A stretch of 60,000 bases of DNA, taken from assembly GCF_964355755.1 (NCBI RefSeq), contig NC_092679.1, positions 188,001-248,000 on the forward strand. Direction: 5' to 3'. A program made the position numbers and the translations under genes. Each line of letters opens with the position of its first letter. Position 1 is the stretch's first letter. The notes under the pieces were generated by a model, which did not search any database, was not told where the DNA came from, and saw only the letters and a list, made by a program, of their open reading frames with translations. Origin of the DNA: Antedon mediterranea. Lineage: Eukaryota > Echinodermata > Crinoidea > Comatulida > Antedonidae. Below, piece after piece: positions 23,701 through 38,700 of the stretch.

Positions 23701-26700
23701 ACAATATTTGTTTTTCTTTTCCTTAATTTTCTTGGATTTGAGTTCTTTGAAAGCCAAAACTGAACTTCAAAAGGATCGATCTGGGCCTCCGCTGTTAAAT
23801 AAAGTTGAATTGAATAGAGAGACGGTTAAGGGAGACCCTCTCCTGTTGCCCTATCACTGTTTATTTTTATTATAACGTCGTATAATAGTAGACCATGTCA
23901 ATATATTACAATACTGTATGCCTAATATAATGGCCAACCCTATTTTAAGATTCCTTATTAATGTGTGTATTTTTGATATAGGTCCAATTGATATTGATTC
24001 AAATAAAAAACAGATGGATGGTTTTTGTCGTGTTTGTTTGCTTACCCCCTAGTTTAACAGATGGATGGTTTTTGTCGTGTTTGTTTGCTTACCCCCTATT
24101 TTGACAGATGGATGGTTGTTGTCGTGTTTGTTTGCTTACCCCCTATTTTGACAGATGGATGGTTGTTGTCGTGTTTGTTTGCTTACCCCCTATTTTGACA
24201 GATGGATGGTTTTTGTCGTGTTTGTTTGCTTACCCCTATTTTAACAGATGGATGGTTTTTGTCGTGTTTGTTTGCTTACCCCCTATTTTAACAGATGGAT
24301 GGTTTTTGTCGTGTTTGTTTGCTTACCCCCTATTTTGACAGATGGATGGTTTTTGTCGTGTTTGTTTGCTTACCCCCTATTTTGACAGATGGATGGTTTT
24401 TGTCGTGTTTGTTTGCTTACCCCCTATTTTGACAGATGGATGGTTTTTGTCGTGTTTGTTTGCTTACCCCCTATTTTGACAGATGGATGGTTTTTGTCGT
24501 GTTTGTTTGCTTACCCCCTATTTTGACAGATGGATGGTTTTTGTCGTGTTTGTTTGCTTACCCCCTATTTTAACAGATGGATGGTTTTTGTCGTGTTTGT
24601 TTGCTTACCCCCTATTTTAACAGATGGATGGTTTTTGTCGTGTTTGTTTGCTTACCCCCTATTTTGACAGATGGATGGTTTTTGTCGTGTTTGTTTGCTT
24701 ACCCCCTATTTTAACAGATGGATGGTTTTTGTCGTGTTTGTTTGCTTACCCCCTATTTTGACAGATGGATGGTTTTTGTCGTGTTTGTTTGCTTACCCCC
24801 TATTTTGACAGATGGATGGTTTTTGTCGTGTTTGTTTGCTTACCCCCTATTTTAACAGATGGATGGTTTTTGTCGTGTTTGTTTGCTTACCCCCTATTTT
24901 AACAGATGGATGGTTTTTGTCGTGTTTGTTTGCTTACCCCCTATTTTAACAGATGGATGGTTTTTGTCGTGTTTGTTTGCTTACCCCCTATTTTGACAGA
25001 TGGATGGTTTTTGTCGTGTTTGTTTGCTTACCCCCTATTTTAACAGATGGATGGTTTTTGTCGTGTTTGTTTGCTTACCCCCTATTTTAACAGATGGATG
25101 GTTTTTGTCGTGTTTGTTTGCTTATCCCCTATGTTAACAGATGGATGGTTTTTGTCGTGTTTGTTTGCTTACCCCCTATTTTAACAGATGGATGGTTTTT
25201 GTCGTGTTTGTTTGCTTACCCCCTATTTTAACAGATGGATGGTTTTTGTCGTGTTTGTTTGCTTATCCCCTATGTTAACAGATGGATGGTTTTTGTCGTG
25301 TTTGTTTGCTTACCCCCTATGTTAACAGATGGATGGTTTTTGTCGTGTTTGTTTGCTTACCCCCTATTTTAACAGATGGATGGTTTTTGTCGTGTTTGTT
25401 TGCTTACCCCCTATTTTAACAGATGGATGGTTTTTGTCGTGTTTGTTTGCTTACCCCCTATTTTAACAGATGGATGGTTTTTGTCGTGTTTGTTTGCTTA
25501 CCCCCTATTTTAACAGATGGATGGTTTTTGTCGTGTTTGTTTGCTTACCCCCTATTTTAACAGATGGATGGTTTTTGTCGTGTTTGTTTGCTTACCCCCT
25601 ATTTTTTTTTATGACACATAACTATAAAGCAAACATAATGAATTAAGGATTAAAACATAATAACGAGTTAATAACAAGTACAATTTTAAGGCATGGTCAA
25701 CAACATCCATCACAAAATTGTGATAGATAAACAAAAATGATAAGGCCAAATTGTACTGAATGAAAAGGAAGGTAGAGTGGAATACCTGGTGGTGCAATAT
25801 AGATATAAATACATTATTGTGGAAAGAATAAAGTAAGTGCCGTATTGAAGTTGTTTAAACTATTACTATAACAATATCAGAAAACGCTATTAGAAATATT
25901 GTATGTTAGGCCTAAATTTGTATTAGTTATCAACAAATTTTATTTTTTAAATTTATTTTATGTTAGACTCGAACCACAGAGCCGTTGCTAGGCCAGAAAG
26001 CAAGTGTTTCAAAATCAACTTGCTACACAATATCATGATTAGCCAGGCGTTGATGACGCGAAGCCTTTAATGCCGGTTCGGATTGGTGAATAATACCGAA
26101 GACCTACTCAACGCTTATCAGCCAATAGCGACCCAAAGATACACATGAAAACCAATGGATTTATTTCAAATAGACCCGAGTCGAATGAAAGATATCTATC
26201 CAGTGTCTTACTCAAAGGCTCGTTTTTTTTTGCTAAACAAGGATTTATCACCAATAATATCGACAAATCTGCACAGCTATGTGAATCTTAAAGCCTGTTG
26301 TATGTGTCGTAAGAGTATGACAATTATTTGGACTCGAATCGTGAGTGTGTGAACTTGGCTCGGTTGTCGGAAACGCTGCTGCCCACAACATCGACGACGT
26401 GCAACTGTCTTCTCTATTGTTTTCTCCACAAAAGCTTATTGGATAACGTGTTACGCGTGTTATGTATTTGGTTCTCGTTGTTTTAAATGAGCGCATTTTG
26501 GCGGGAAAATAATCAACACTTGTGTTGATGTTATCTGCTTTACACTAGGAGCTACAGAAATCTGAATATTTTATTATTGCATCTGTTGTACTTTTGAAAT
26601 AAATTAAAATGTAGAATTGGACACTGTGTTATGTAAATACCATACTGGTGTGGCACTTACAATTAGTATAATGTCACAAACTTTTAAAAGTATCAAGATT

Positions 26701-29700
26701 AAGCTGATTAGATGATACAGGCTTGTAACTACATGCTATCCGACTTTATCACACTGCCTCCTCCATCTATACTCAAAATGTACAGGTAATTATGATTTTT
26801 TAATTAATAACACCTTTAAAGACCGTTTGGTGGACACAACCTGCATTGACAACCGTTGATACCCTGGTGAAACTATTGAAAACTATTGTGCAGAGACATT
26901 CTTAAAAGCATTTACTTAAAAGATTTACACATACTGCATTGAATTAGTGGGTTTTTTAATCGAATTTAGGATCAAAATAAATGTTATTGTGTATTTGTGA
27001 CAATTTAAAATTAAACTAAATAGTAATGCTAAGTTAATTTGTTTTTAATCATATTTTGTACATGTCTGATTTCCATCCTAAAATACTCGTTCCCAACATT
27101 CTTTTTGATAAAAACACAAAAACATAAGTGAATACAAATTTAGCAAACTATTATTATGATACGCATTTAGGTTTATATTTTTGTTCATTTAATTTGTAAC
27201 ATAATACGTAAGCAAAGTTGACAGTGGCATTTAAACATTAATTACCGTACTTTTTCTTTAAATTGTATTATATGAATAATATAACCATCTTTCTCTTTCG
27301 GATTAATACATTTCTTTCAATTTCCAATCTGAACTTTTACATTTGTTATACACTATACGCACTGACGTTTTACGAGGGAAGAGTAAAATTATAAAATGCA
27401 TATAGCAATTAAAAGAAATTAATCTGGTTCTATTGAAATATATATATATATTTATATATATGTACAGTATATATAAATTGTTTACCTATTGTCTTTAATT
27501 TTCGAATATGCCAAAAGTATTTACATTCCAAAATATTCAAGCAAAAAAGCACTGAATGTGTATAAAGTTAAACTCATCCTACAAACACAGGCTCAATGGT
27601 ATTGCATATCAGGACACAATTACGAATGATGGACACCTGTATACGATTAAATAAACTTAATAAAATATAAATTAACATTACTTGACAAACATGGCTTTCT
27701 AAACTAAAGAAGGTAACCTATTACGTTAGCACATAACGTTCTTCCAATCACTCGTCTCGACTTACTATACAATAATACGCTATTAAACACTTACATATGG
27801 TTAGGTACTAATTTGTATACTGTAGTTACAAAGTGAATAAAGTAGGCCTACATTATTAAGATCAATATATATAATGACATTTTGTATATAATAGAGTGAA
27901 ATAGCTATGTAATTGTGATAGAAAGTAGGTCATAAATGGAAGGCTAAACATGACAGCACGTAGTATATCAGCCTACCACATGTGAATATCAAATAGGCGG
28001 TGGTTGTTGGCTTTCGGCTGCTGCAGTATTTTAGCTAATACTACAAAGATTTTGCATTCGGTTCTCACACAGGCAACATGTAACTTGTCTCTCTCACAAT
28101 TCATGTTCGTCTTTTAATCGTATTACTCTGTGATATATCATTATGTTTGTATATGGAGTTTTCAAACCATCGTTGATATTTTGTATTGTGGATATTTTTA
28201 TGTTCGAAGCATAACGTAAGTTTCTTTATATTAATTCATTTTTTATGAATGTAGGCCTCTGTATATAAATAAAGATAGAAGTACAATGCTGCAGGTTTAT
28301 TTTACATTTTACAATGGTCAAATTAAATCGTGTTTGCTGTTTCTTTTTTTATAGACCTTAACAAAGGTAGAGTGAACATTAATGTTAACAGCGATAACAA
28401 CATTCATCATGACTGTCTGGGTAATGCTTCGTTAGTAGAACGTTGATAACATTTATCAGTTTATGTACACTTAGTCTGGGCTTAAGGTCAAGTTAGTACT
28501 CTATGTTTGTCTTAGCACACAGAGGCACATGTATATTTTAATGTATGTATAGACAAAATGACATACCAGGTCATGGTTCAAATCCTAACAAACCACTCCT
28601 ATTAACTGCTGTACCACAGTGGTTCATCATTTGGTATTTTCGTCTTATCTATTTGTTTTGTTACCATGGTAGCCAAAATGATATTAAAAAAAGGTTGAAC
28701 ACAATATGCATTACATTTATATATTACATGATTTAATGTTAAAACGTATAAGATGACATTGTTGAAAGTCAGGACCGTTCACAAAAACAACGTTTTGCTT
28801 GCCACTTGACCACGGTGAGGCCGTTTACATCCGGAACTGCACGACTCCTAAACGGAAAGTGTGTCAGGGGGTTCATTTGTTGATCCTAGGTTAGAAGGTT
28901 ACAGGAATAGTCTAGACGTAGAATGCAATCTAGTGTTATTTTATGTCTACTGGCTGGTCTTAACAATCCATATTATTCATAAAGATGTTTATGCAATATC
29001 ACAGTGAGTTTAGGCTTACTTAAGACAATGGCTGGAGCTGGATTCTGTATTACGCAAAGCAATACATTGTTTTACAATATGCTTGTTCAAAATAAAAATA
29101 TGTTGTATTTGTATTTTCAATTCGATTGGAAAGTAATGGTCACATGTATCCAAACTGTTACTTTGATTGGTCAAAATACTTGCGTGCGCGTACGCATTAG
29201 TGTTGCGTCATAAGTGGGGTCCAAACCTATAGGAAAGTGATTATGTTCAGTGACAATTTTACCTTTGTGTGTGACAATCCCATACATCACTATAATCATT
29301 AGTTAGAGTATATAAAATAATAGATAAATATTGTTTACCGAAATGTTTGTTCAGAATCTTGGTGTAACTGTTATAGTATAGGTTGAGTCCATTTACCAAT
29401 GTTTATACCAAACCTTGTAATATTACAAATACGTTATAGTATATGAGTCCATTTACCAATGTTCATACCAAACCTTGTAATATTACAAATACGTTGAGTC
29501 CATTTACCAATGTTCATACCAAACCTTGTAATATTACAAATACGTTGAGTCCATTTACCAATATTCATACCAAACCTTGTAATATTACAAATAGGTTGAG
29601 TCCATTTACCAATGTTCATACCGAACCTTGTAATATTACAAATACGTTGAGTCCATTTACCAATGTTCATACCACACCTTGTAATATTACAAATACGTTT

Positions 29701-32700
29701 TACAAAAAAAATGTTGTTGACACATGGTGTATTGTAATAAAAAATAATGAGTGTTTTGGTTAAAAACGTTCAGAAAGCATGTGGTAAAATTATGTTAAAA
29801 CGACAGACAATAGCAATAAAATTAGAATTTGATAGACATCGATTTTAAAAGTATGGTTTTAAAAAAAATGTTTGTAATAAATAAAAAAATATTTTGCAAT
29901 TGTTCTGGAAAATCATATTATTAAAACACAAGGACTTCTGAGTGTTTTTTAAATAAAATGTGCTTGGTGTGTTATTTTGGGTTCAAGAAAAGTCCATCAA
30001 ATATGACGCCCCGTCCTGCAGTTCTTGAACTGGCAATAGTTAAATCAACTATGTTCACTATCTAAGTAAGAAAAAAGAAGAACAGAAAAGTATGAACAAA
30101 TAAAGTTAGCAAGGACGAAGTAAATCAAGTTACGGATAGTACTAATATTTATACATAGTAACTGTATCTCGAGGAAACCAACAACATCTACACTTTTTTG
30201 TCCTGAAAAAATATAATATCCCTAACAATTAGGGACTGTAAAAACAAATCCATCAAAAGAAAAATAAAAAAAAAATGATTTTTAAAGTAAACTTCATTAA
30301 ATGGCACCCACGTATTATTCAGATGATTTTATAAGAGAAATGTAATGGTTCAACAACAGTGTCGATTTTACGTTTCTCCTAAAAACTTGGTTCGATATCG
30401 ATAATTTCCAATTTCTAACGATTGTGGAAAGGTGAGAGTTTTTAAAAAATGACAGAAACATCAATACCAATTGAAGAAGTAATTTCGTGATAAAAACAAT
30501 TTAAGGAATGTATTAATATTTACAGTACACCGAATTAGACACAATCAGAGAAATATACAAAATATTGTGTCCTTTTAACTCATCCAGATCCAATCGTTCT
30601 ATATTCTGTAGAAACTGGGGCCTAAAAGTAAAGTAAAATCAGAAAAACTCTTTATTCGACCTAGTTTATTGAGCATTTCTAATCGTTTTTAATAATTCCA
30701 ATTCTTTTGTAGAATAGTTTCTCGGTTCCGCCTTGAAAATACTTTTTTCACGAAATATGTTGTTACAATATTTAATCAAACTACTTTTATAGTTACTTGA
30801 AGACATTTCTCCCTTTAAAGAAAATGTATTCTTCTGTGTTTTCCATAAATGCATTAGGCCTACAGTTTAAATTGTGGTGCTTTTTTATATCATAGTTTTT
30901 AGGAGTTGACTTTCTGAAGAGAAGCTAATGTCGAATGACTTGTTAATCAAATTAGGCCTACATATTTAATCAATTTAACTTATGATATATAAATGTTCTC
31001 TAAGTTAGTATTAATATTGATTTAGACCAAACTTAACCATTAATCTCATATGATGCATCTTCTACAGTATTATCGTACTCTATTCAAATGGTAATGCATC
31101 GACAACAGATTTAAATAATTGTAAAACCTTAATTAATTGATATGCTTATTAACACTTAGCAGAAACCTTTAATTTTGCTTTTAATCATTAATTCAACACA
31201 AAATATAATAGCATATAAATAAGCCAATTGATTGGAGACAAAATTAAATCTACATAAAAATCTCTTCGATGCGAAATTCAATGAATATATCTTCACACGT
31301 AATTTTGTGTAATTAATTTTGGAGTGGACTTGGATGTCCAATAGTAATGAATATTGATTGGTTAAGTAAAGATACAATTTCAATAAACTTCAACATGAAT
31401 CTCATAAGAAACTGCAGTAAACCATGTATTTATGATTTGGTGTTTAAAATTCTAGTTTTGATAAAAAGGAAAATGCAATCTGCACATTTCAAATGTCTAA
31501 GTTTAAAATAATTAAAAGAATCTTAATAAGTTCTGTCTACCAACTCAAAATAACTTATGCGCATTACCTTTCACATCTGAAATTTCGGGAAAATACTCAA
31601 ATACTGTAACATAAAATGATGTTTTCATAGTAGTAAACAAAATTAGCTTCCATAATGTAAATGTTATTGTTTACAACTTGTCCCATGATTGACAAGGAGT
31701 TTGGAGAAATGATTTAATTTGAATTTACAGTAGTAAACAAAATTTTTTTTTTTGCTCGTATAGGCCCAAAAATAGGTTTCTCTATAAGTGGCGTGATGGG
31801 CAGTAAACGTCCCTCGTTGTTGCTGAGAGAGAACCAATTCTAAAGTTGTATAGTTAATAACCTTTTCGTCATTTATATTTGTCTTTGAGATTGGAAATGG
31901 AGTCCCACCCAAATTTACCCATACATGGGAAGTGGGGTCTGAGTAATTCTCTTTACAATGGCATAGCGAGGCAATCTCAAAACATTTTGTACATTAATGG
32001 GATCAGGGCACCCGAATCATCGAAGACAAGAGGTCACCTTTTTGCTTAAAAGGTTACACAATATAATTTTAACTGTTTAATATCTGGCTATCATAATCCT
32101 CGATGGGTCTTGGTAAATGAACAGGTGCCTGCGTGAGTGTTATCCAACCTAATGTTACCGCAAGAATTCGCACCCATTGTGCAATTTAAACTTACTAATT
32201 TCCTGCTTGTCGAGATGATTGTTAGAACTATTTAATTCATATTCAATTATTACATAATTTATCATTTCTAAATTATCACCGTAAGTGTATTCATCAATTA
32301 ATTTGTTCGTTTCATTATCTAGTTGACAATTACCCAGTCATTTATTTTGAAATAATTATCAATTCATCACCTATACTTCCACTAAATCATATCATTTCAG
32401 TTTACCTGTATACAATTAATCATCGCATTGTCAACGAAATATTTATTATTTGTTGCATAAGATACAGAAATAACATGATTACAATAATATTCACATTCAA
32501 CTTTTTGTTGATGTTTAGTGAACTTCTTAATTGCATTGTATGGTTCTTTTTTAATAAATTGTTTGAGATGTGTTTGAGTGGTTTCGTCTACAAAGTTTCA
32601 GTAAAAATCTGTAATACCGTTACATATCGTAGTTTAATGGTAACCAAGGTACCGGGTCATGATCTGTGAACTGAAGCCATAATTGGAGAGAACGGAGCGG

Positions 32701-35700
32701 AGTGTCCAAAATGTACTTCAGTCGCGAATTATAGTGTGTTTATGACACCATTCAAACCCGGGCGAAATACTTTCTTAATGTTTTTCGAGAAGTACCCTTA
32801 CCCAACATAAATGGAAATAGATAACATGTTAGTAGGCCTATGCCGAACATGACTCATGCCTGCAAGTGTTTATATAGTTTTAGCCTTTTTAGATATAAAA
32901 GTTATGATGTCAAAGTTTATTTTCATGAGCATACTTGTTTGACTGTTATTTTCAGTATTTATTATTAGTACAGCTGCATTATAAATTGAAATTACAAATA
33001 AATTATCATTTTAATTGTGGGAGAACATGTATTGGAAGATAAATACGGTTTGTGTAGCTGATTATTTGGAAAAGATGGCAGTGATCAACAGCTTTAGAAA
33101 CAACTTTTTTTTTTTTAAATAAATGTTCTGTAGTAATTTTAACGCGAAAGTTGTCTTTATTGATATGCACAGCATATAATTTCGTTATTTAACTAATGTG
33201 GTTGGTGAAATGGTCTTGCACATTACGCAGACAAAGTGATGATCTTCTGGAGGGGATCCGAGAGTTAAATTCAATTTATGTCAGTGGACAGAATATCGTT
33301 GTTGTGGTGTATTGCTTAAATTGCTGGTTAGATTACCGAATACATTTCATAATATAGATTAAAACTATAGATTTATAATGTGTGATAGTTTGATAATTAT
33401 TTGTAATTTATTCCCAGCTCTCATAAACTGGATCCACGCTCAGTTTTTTATAATTATTTGTAATTTATTCCCAGCTCTCATAAACTGGATCCACGCTCAG
33501 TTTTTCCTGTCGAAAATCAGAATGATGCTTCGGATTTTTTTAAAAATGCCCGGTAAGTGGTTATTTCTTCAACACGTTTCACATTACATTTATTATGACC
33601 CTGCTATTGGGTAGAATTTGGTGTTTCGCTAAAAAACATTTACCATAAAAAAAAAATACTGTACATAAATTTATAGATCTATAATATGCAGAAACCGATT
33701 GTCATATACCGGTAGGGTGTTCTGATATCGGTAGAGTTTCTCTGTTTAAATATTAGAAATAAATACATATTGATAATCATAGGTATGCTGGTATTATCTG
33801 GATGAAGATAATTTTTGTTTAATGACAAATTTTCACTTTTTATAAATATAAAAACGTAGGCGGATTTATCTTGTATCAAATAGCACAATTTCCTTGGTTT
33901 ATAGCCTACTTATGACAGACAGAAATCTATTCATTTTGAAGAAGATCAATAAGAAGATCTGATTATAGTTTGAATTACTTTAGTTTGGAACAAGTAATCC
34001 ATAATATATTTAAGCCCTAAAGGTCATTGTAATCGTAGGACATATATGGGAAGATTGAACATCAAATCCGCTCTTTCCTCGGGTCAAATATTATACCAAA
34101 GCTGAATGATATCTATAGTGAAGAAACAGGTCACTACAACTTTAGTTCGATCTTCGCATATTAACTACATAGAGTAATTAGTAGTCATTAGTAGGCCACC
34201 TTCATAAATGCAGTATATAACCAGAATTATGATTATACTATCAAGATTACTATGACCCACAAATTAGTTAACCATTACTTTCTAACAAAATGACTGACAT
34301 TAACTTTCCTTCATAATTAGTCAAGCAAATTAGTCAATCCTAAAATAATACAATTACCTCAAAAACTGAATTGAATGTTGTGTGAAGCTGCTTTATACAG
34401 ACGAAGTTGAGTTGAATAATAGCATCTTCTTCTAAACTGTTTACTATTAGACAATTATATTCTGTCCATGTTTTAAATACAATCTATCGACATTAAATAC
34501 TAATATTATTGTTCATTTTAGGACGAAGTAGTAGGTCAAAATGGATATCACCAACTAGTAAATATTATGATAACTGCTAATTATTCTCTATCGTTATAAA
34601 CGTGCAAAAATTCACAAATAGCTTACATGTTTAATGCAGTATTGGCTAACAATATGTAACCTTCGATTAGATTTGCCTAGTTTAGTTTGTGTTGTGACAA
34701 ATGATGAACTTAATCAATGTTGACATTGTGTTTGTCAGGCAAAGCTTCTAAACAATTTGATTTTAAATGCAGAAGACAGAGTGCTAAGGTGGTATAACCA
34801 ACACTATTTATGTATATATTCTCGATGTTATTTAGTGTAGTTATAGAATGCTTTTTAGTGTTCTCAAACTAATTTCCATGTCATTAAAAACGTTTCTAGC
34901 ATTGGAAGATTTGCTGCTAGCATAACTGTCATGCTAGATTGCTTATAAAAAGGCTGAACGTTAAAGGATAATTTTCTTAAACTGTTTGATGATAAAAGTT
35001 AGCTTTTAAAATGTAAGTACTCTATTTATGTGAACTGAAAGGGTAACCCCTGGCAATTCAAAGTGCTATATGGAAATTTTATTCCTGTTTAAATTGCTAT
35101 TTTGCAAAATTTGTACTGAGTTATATACCTATCTTTGTATTCAAGTTGTTGATTCTTTTATTTATTCATTTGAGTATTTGTACACAATATCATCTCTCGA
35201 TAAGTCTTTGACCGTGTTGTTACACAGATTTTAAAGCTTATTATTATGTCATACCATGTTCTTCTGACGCTGTAGAGGCGCTTGCTGTTCAAACTTTCCA
35301 ATAGGTTGTTTTAATATACACACTATTCACTCTATTTTTCGGTTCAAGGTCAGGTTCCCCCTTTTAACCTAGCGGTCACATATTATATTATATTCATGAA
35401 GAATATTCACAAAATTGAAACAAAAACTATATTCGACACTCAAACGATGCAGGATCCAACGGATTGCAAGAATACAGTCCGTTCTCACGAAAACCGGACT
35501 CAACAAAAACGAAATACCGAATGTTTAGTCCCAATTTGTCTGTCATATTCTTTTAAAATAAAAGTTGACTCAAGACTCCTAAAGCTTGGTTCACATTAGG
35601 ACGTAAGCGAAACGCAAGTAGGTATAATTTAATCGACGACGCGATGGATCATCCGTACTGTCGCTTGTGATTGGTGAACCTCCGTTGCGCGTACGCATGA

Positions 35701-38700
35701 CGCGATGGATCATCCAAACTGTCGCTTGTGGTTGGTCAACCTCTGTTGCGCGTACACCAGTGCGTTTTGTCCAAGTGGAAACAAAGCTTACATCGTAATG
35801 ATATTAAATGCAGTCAACGCAATTGATATTCAAAAGGCACAACGATACCTGAAATGTCGGACGTGGTTCAAGTTCAAATGATTAAAGCACTCTTGTGGCG
35901 TCGACGTACATGATTCCGACCAGAAACCCGGAAATATTTGTTTTTCGTATTTTTAACGTGTTGGTCGACACGGCTACCGTCACTACACAATAATCACATT
36001 GTTTTTAGTGTGATATGTCTCGTTGGGTAGGCTCCATGACAATAAGATTTAATACGTAGCAGGCCTATTGAAAACATAAAATAACTGATAACGACTTAAA
36101 AGGAATGTATTATATATTATGGATATCAAACTTCTATCAAAAAGGTTAAAATGTGTCATTAAAAAACTTTTAGAGTGAACCGCCGCGTCTCTTTCTTGAT
36201 TGCGTAGGCCTCCTGTTACGGTACCCAAGTCTAGTAGCAGTATTTAACCAGAGTGGTCCATCCATTCGAAGCTGAGCATTAGGGACCCTCACAAAAATAC
36301 AATTTGCCAAAACAATAACATGAAATAGAACAGAAGACAGCAATTAAAAATTGTTAACGTACAACGTGATGTATTCTCGTAGAGTATAGGCCCATTGAGA
36401 TAAATTGGGGGACTTTAATGTCTTAGCACATGCTAATAGATGCACCGCCTCATTTCAATTATATCGATAGCCTATATTAAGCAAACTGACCATTAATATG
36501 TTGTTTTTGACTATACGATTACTTTTAATGTGAGTGATGCACCACAAGTAGGTACGGTATCCTAACAAACTAACGGTATGACTAATATCATGAGAATAAC
36601 TGTGATGCACCACGAGTAGTAGGTACGGTATCCTAACAAACAAACGGTATGACTAATATCATGAGAATAACTGTGATGCACCACGAGTAGTAGGTACGGT
36701 ATCCTAACAAACTAACGGTATGACTAATATCATGAGAATAACTGTGATGCACCACGAGTAGTAGGTACGGTATCCTAACAAACTAACGGTATGACTAATA
36801 TCATGAGAATAACTGTGATGCACCACGAGTAGTAGGTACGGTATCCTAACAAACTAACGGTATGACTAATATCATGAGAATAACTGTGATGCACCACGAG
36901 TAGTAGGTACGGTATCCTAACAAACTAACGGTATGACTAATATCATGAGAATAACTGTGATGCACCACGAGTAGTAGGTACGGTATCCTAACAAACAAAC
37001 GGTATGACTAATATCATGAGAATAACTGTGATGCACCACGAGTAGTAGGTACGGTATCCTAACAAACTAACGGTATGACTAATATCATGAGAATAACTGT
37101 GATGCACCACGAGTAGTAGGTACGGTATCCTAACAAACTAACGGTATGACTAATATCATGAGAATAACTGTGATGCACCACGAGTAGTAGGTACGGTATC
37201 CTAACAAACTAACGGTATGACTAATATCATGAGAATAACTGTGATGCACCACGAGTAGTAGGTACGGTATCCTAACAAACAAACGGTATGACTAATATCA
37301 TGAGAATAACTGTGATGCACCACGAGTAGTAGGTACGGTATCCTAACAAACTAACGGTATGACTAATATCATGAGAATAACTGTGATGCACCACGAGTAG
37401 TAGGTACGGTATCCTAACAAACTAACGGTATGACTAATATCATGAGAATAACTGTGATGCACCACGAGTAGTAGGTACGGTATCCTAACAAACTAACGGT
37501 ATGACTAATATCATGAGAATAACTGTGATGCACCACGAGTAGTAGGTACGGTATCCTAACAAACTAACGGTATGACTAATATCATGAGAATAACTGTGAA
37601 TATTAGAAGTGCTTTGTTTTCGTATACATTTCTAAAAATCTCTCTGTAAATAAATAATGTTGAGGTATGTGCTTACAAATAAGCATCATGAAAGTATTCA
37701 CTCAGTAGGCCTATAGTATAAAATTGGTAGGCCTATAGCTTTAGGTTTCACACACATTATAATGGGACATATTGATACAAAATTGCTTCTAATTCTGGAT
37801 ATTTATATCAAACTCTTTAAGTTATATAAAGAGGTAAAGTAGAGGTAAAATAGTTCAAAACATCGTAGACTGTTCCAATTCCTATCAATATACTCATCAA
37901 GGTGGAACGGGCCTAGGTGTAAATGCAACGCAAAACTAGCGAGTATGAACAAACTTCACACTGCTAAAGATGAACAATATTTTTTACAGAATGTATCTTA
38001 TGATTTTTGAATAGCAGAAAAACGCATGACTATGGAAATGGAGCTATTTTTCGCTTGCGGTTGATTGATGTCACGTCAAGTGCAATATTATTACGAATAT
38101 ACATTCTATTCTACAATGTCATTCCGCAATCTGTATTTTAGAATGTTCGTTATTTTAGTGAATCTGTAGAGTTATTATGAAATTTTAAAAAATATATATT
38201 TTCTAAAATAAAAGTTCTTTTAAAAGTATTATATCTATAGTAATTAAAGACCTAATTGAGGTGGTGGGCCTACTACATTATTTAGTTGTGAAGACCTAAT
38301 TGAGGTGGTGGGCCTACTACATTAATCAGTTGTGATGACCTAATTGAGGTGATGGGCCTACTACATTATTTAGTTGTGATGATAATGATTTGTCGTGATT
38401 GATTATTTCGTAATTTAGGAGATGTTTTTTGTATTTATTTGTCTATGAACAATAAAGTTCGAAATATTCTATCCAACTGACTATCTTATTCAACTATATT
38501 TCCTAATGAGACCTCACTGGTTATTAAACAGATTGAACGTAAAAAGTACCACAACTTAAGTGGATGGGGAATGTCATGATGGTGTGTAAACACTAAACTA
38601 TGAATATGGCATCATTATATTGCAATGTTTCAGTCCAATATTCTAGCTGCTTAGCAACTAGCCAGGTCAATAATTGACCCCGTTTTTATAGACATTAATG

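Noticed and set aside
24011-25606. CRISPR-like regular repeat arrays
   Set aside because: All arrays here are contiguous repeats without unique spacers, in animal DNA.
28545-28620. tRNA or SINE suggested by GGTTCAAATCC
   Set aside because: Only a B-box-like match; no A-box, cloverleaf or poly-A tail found.
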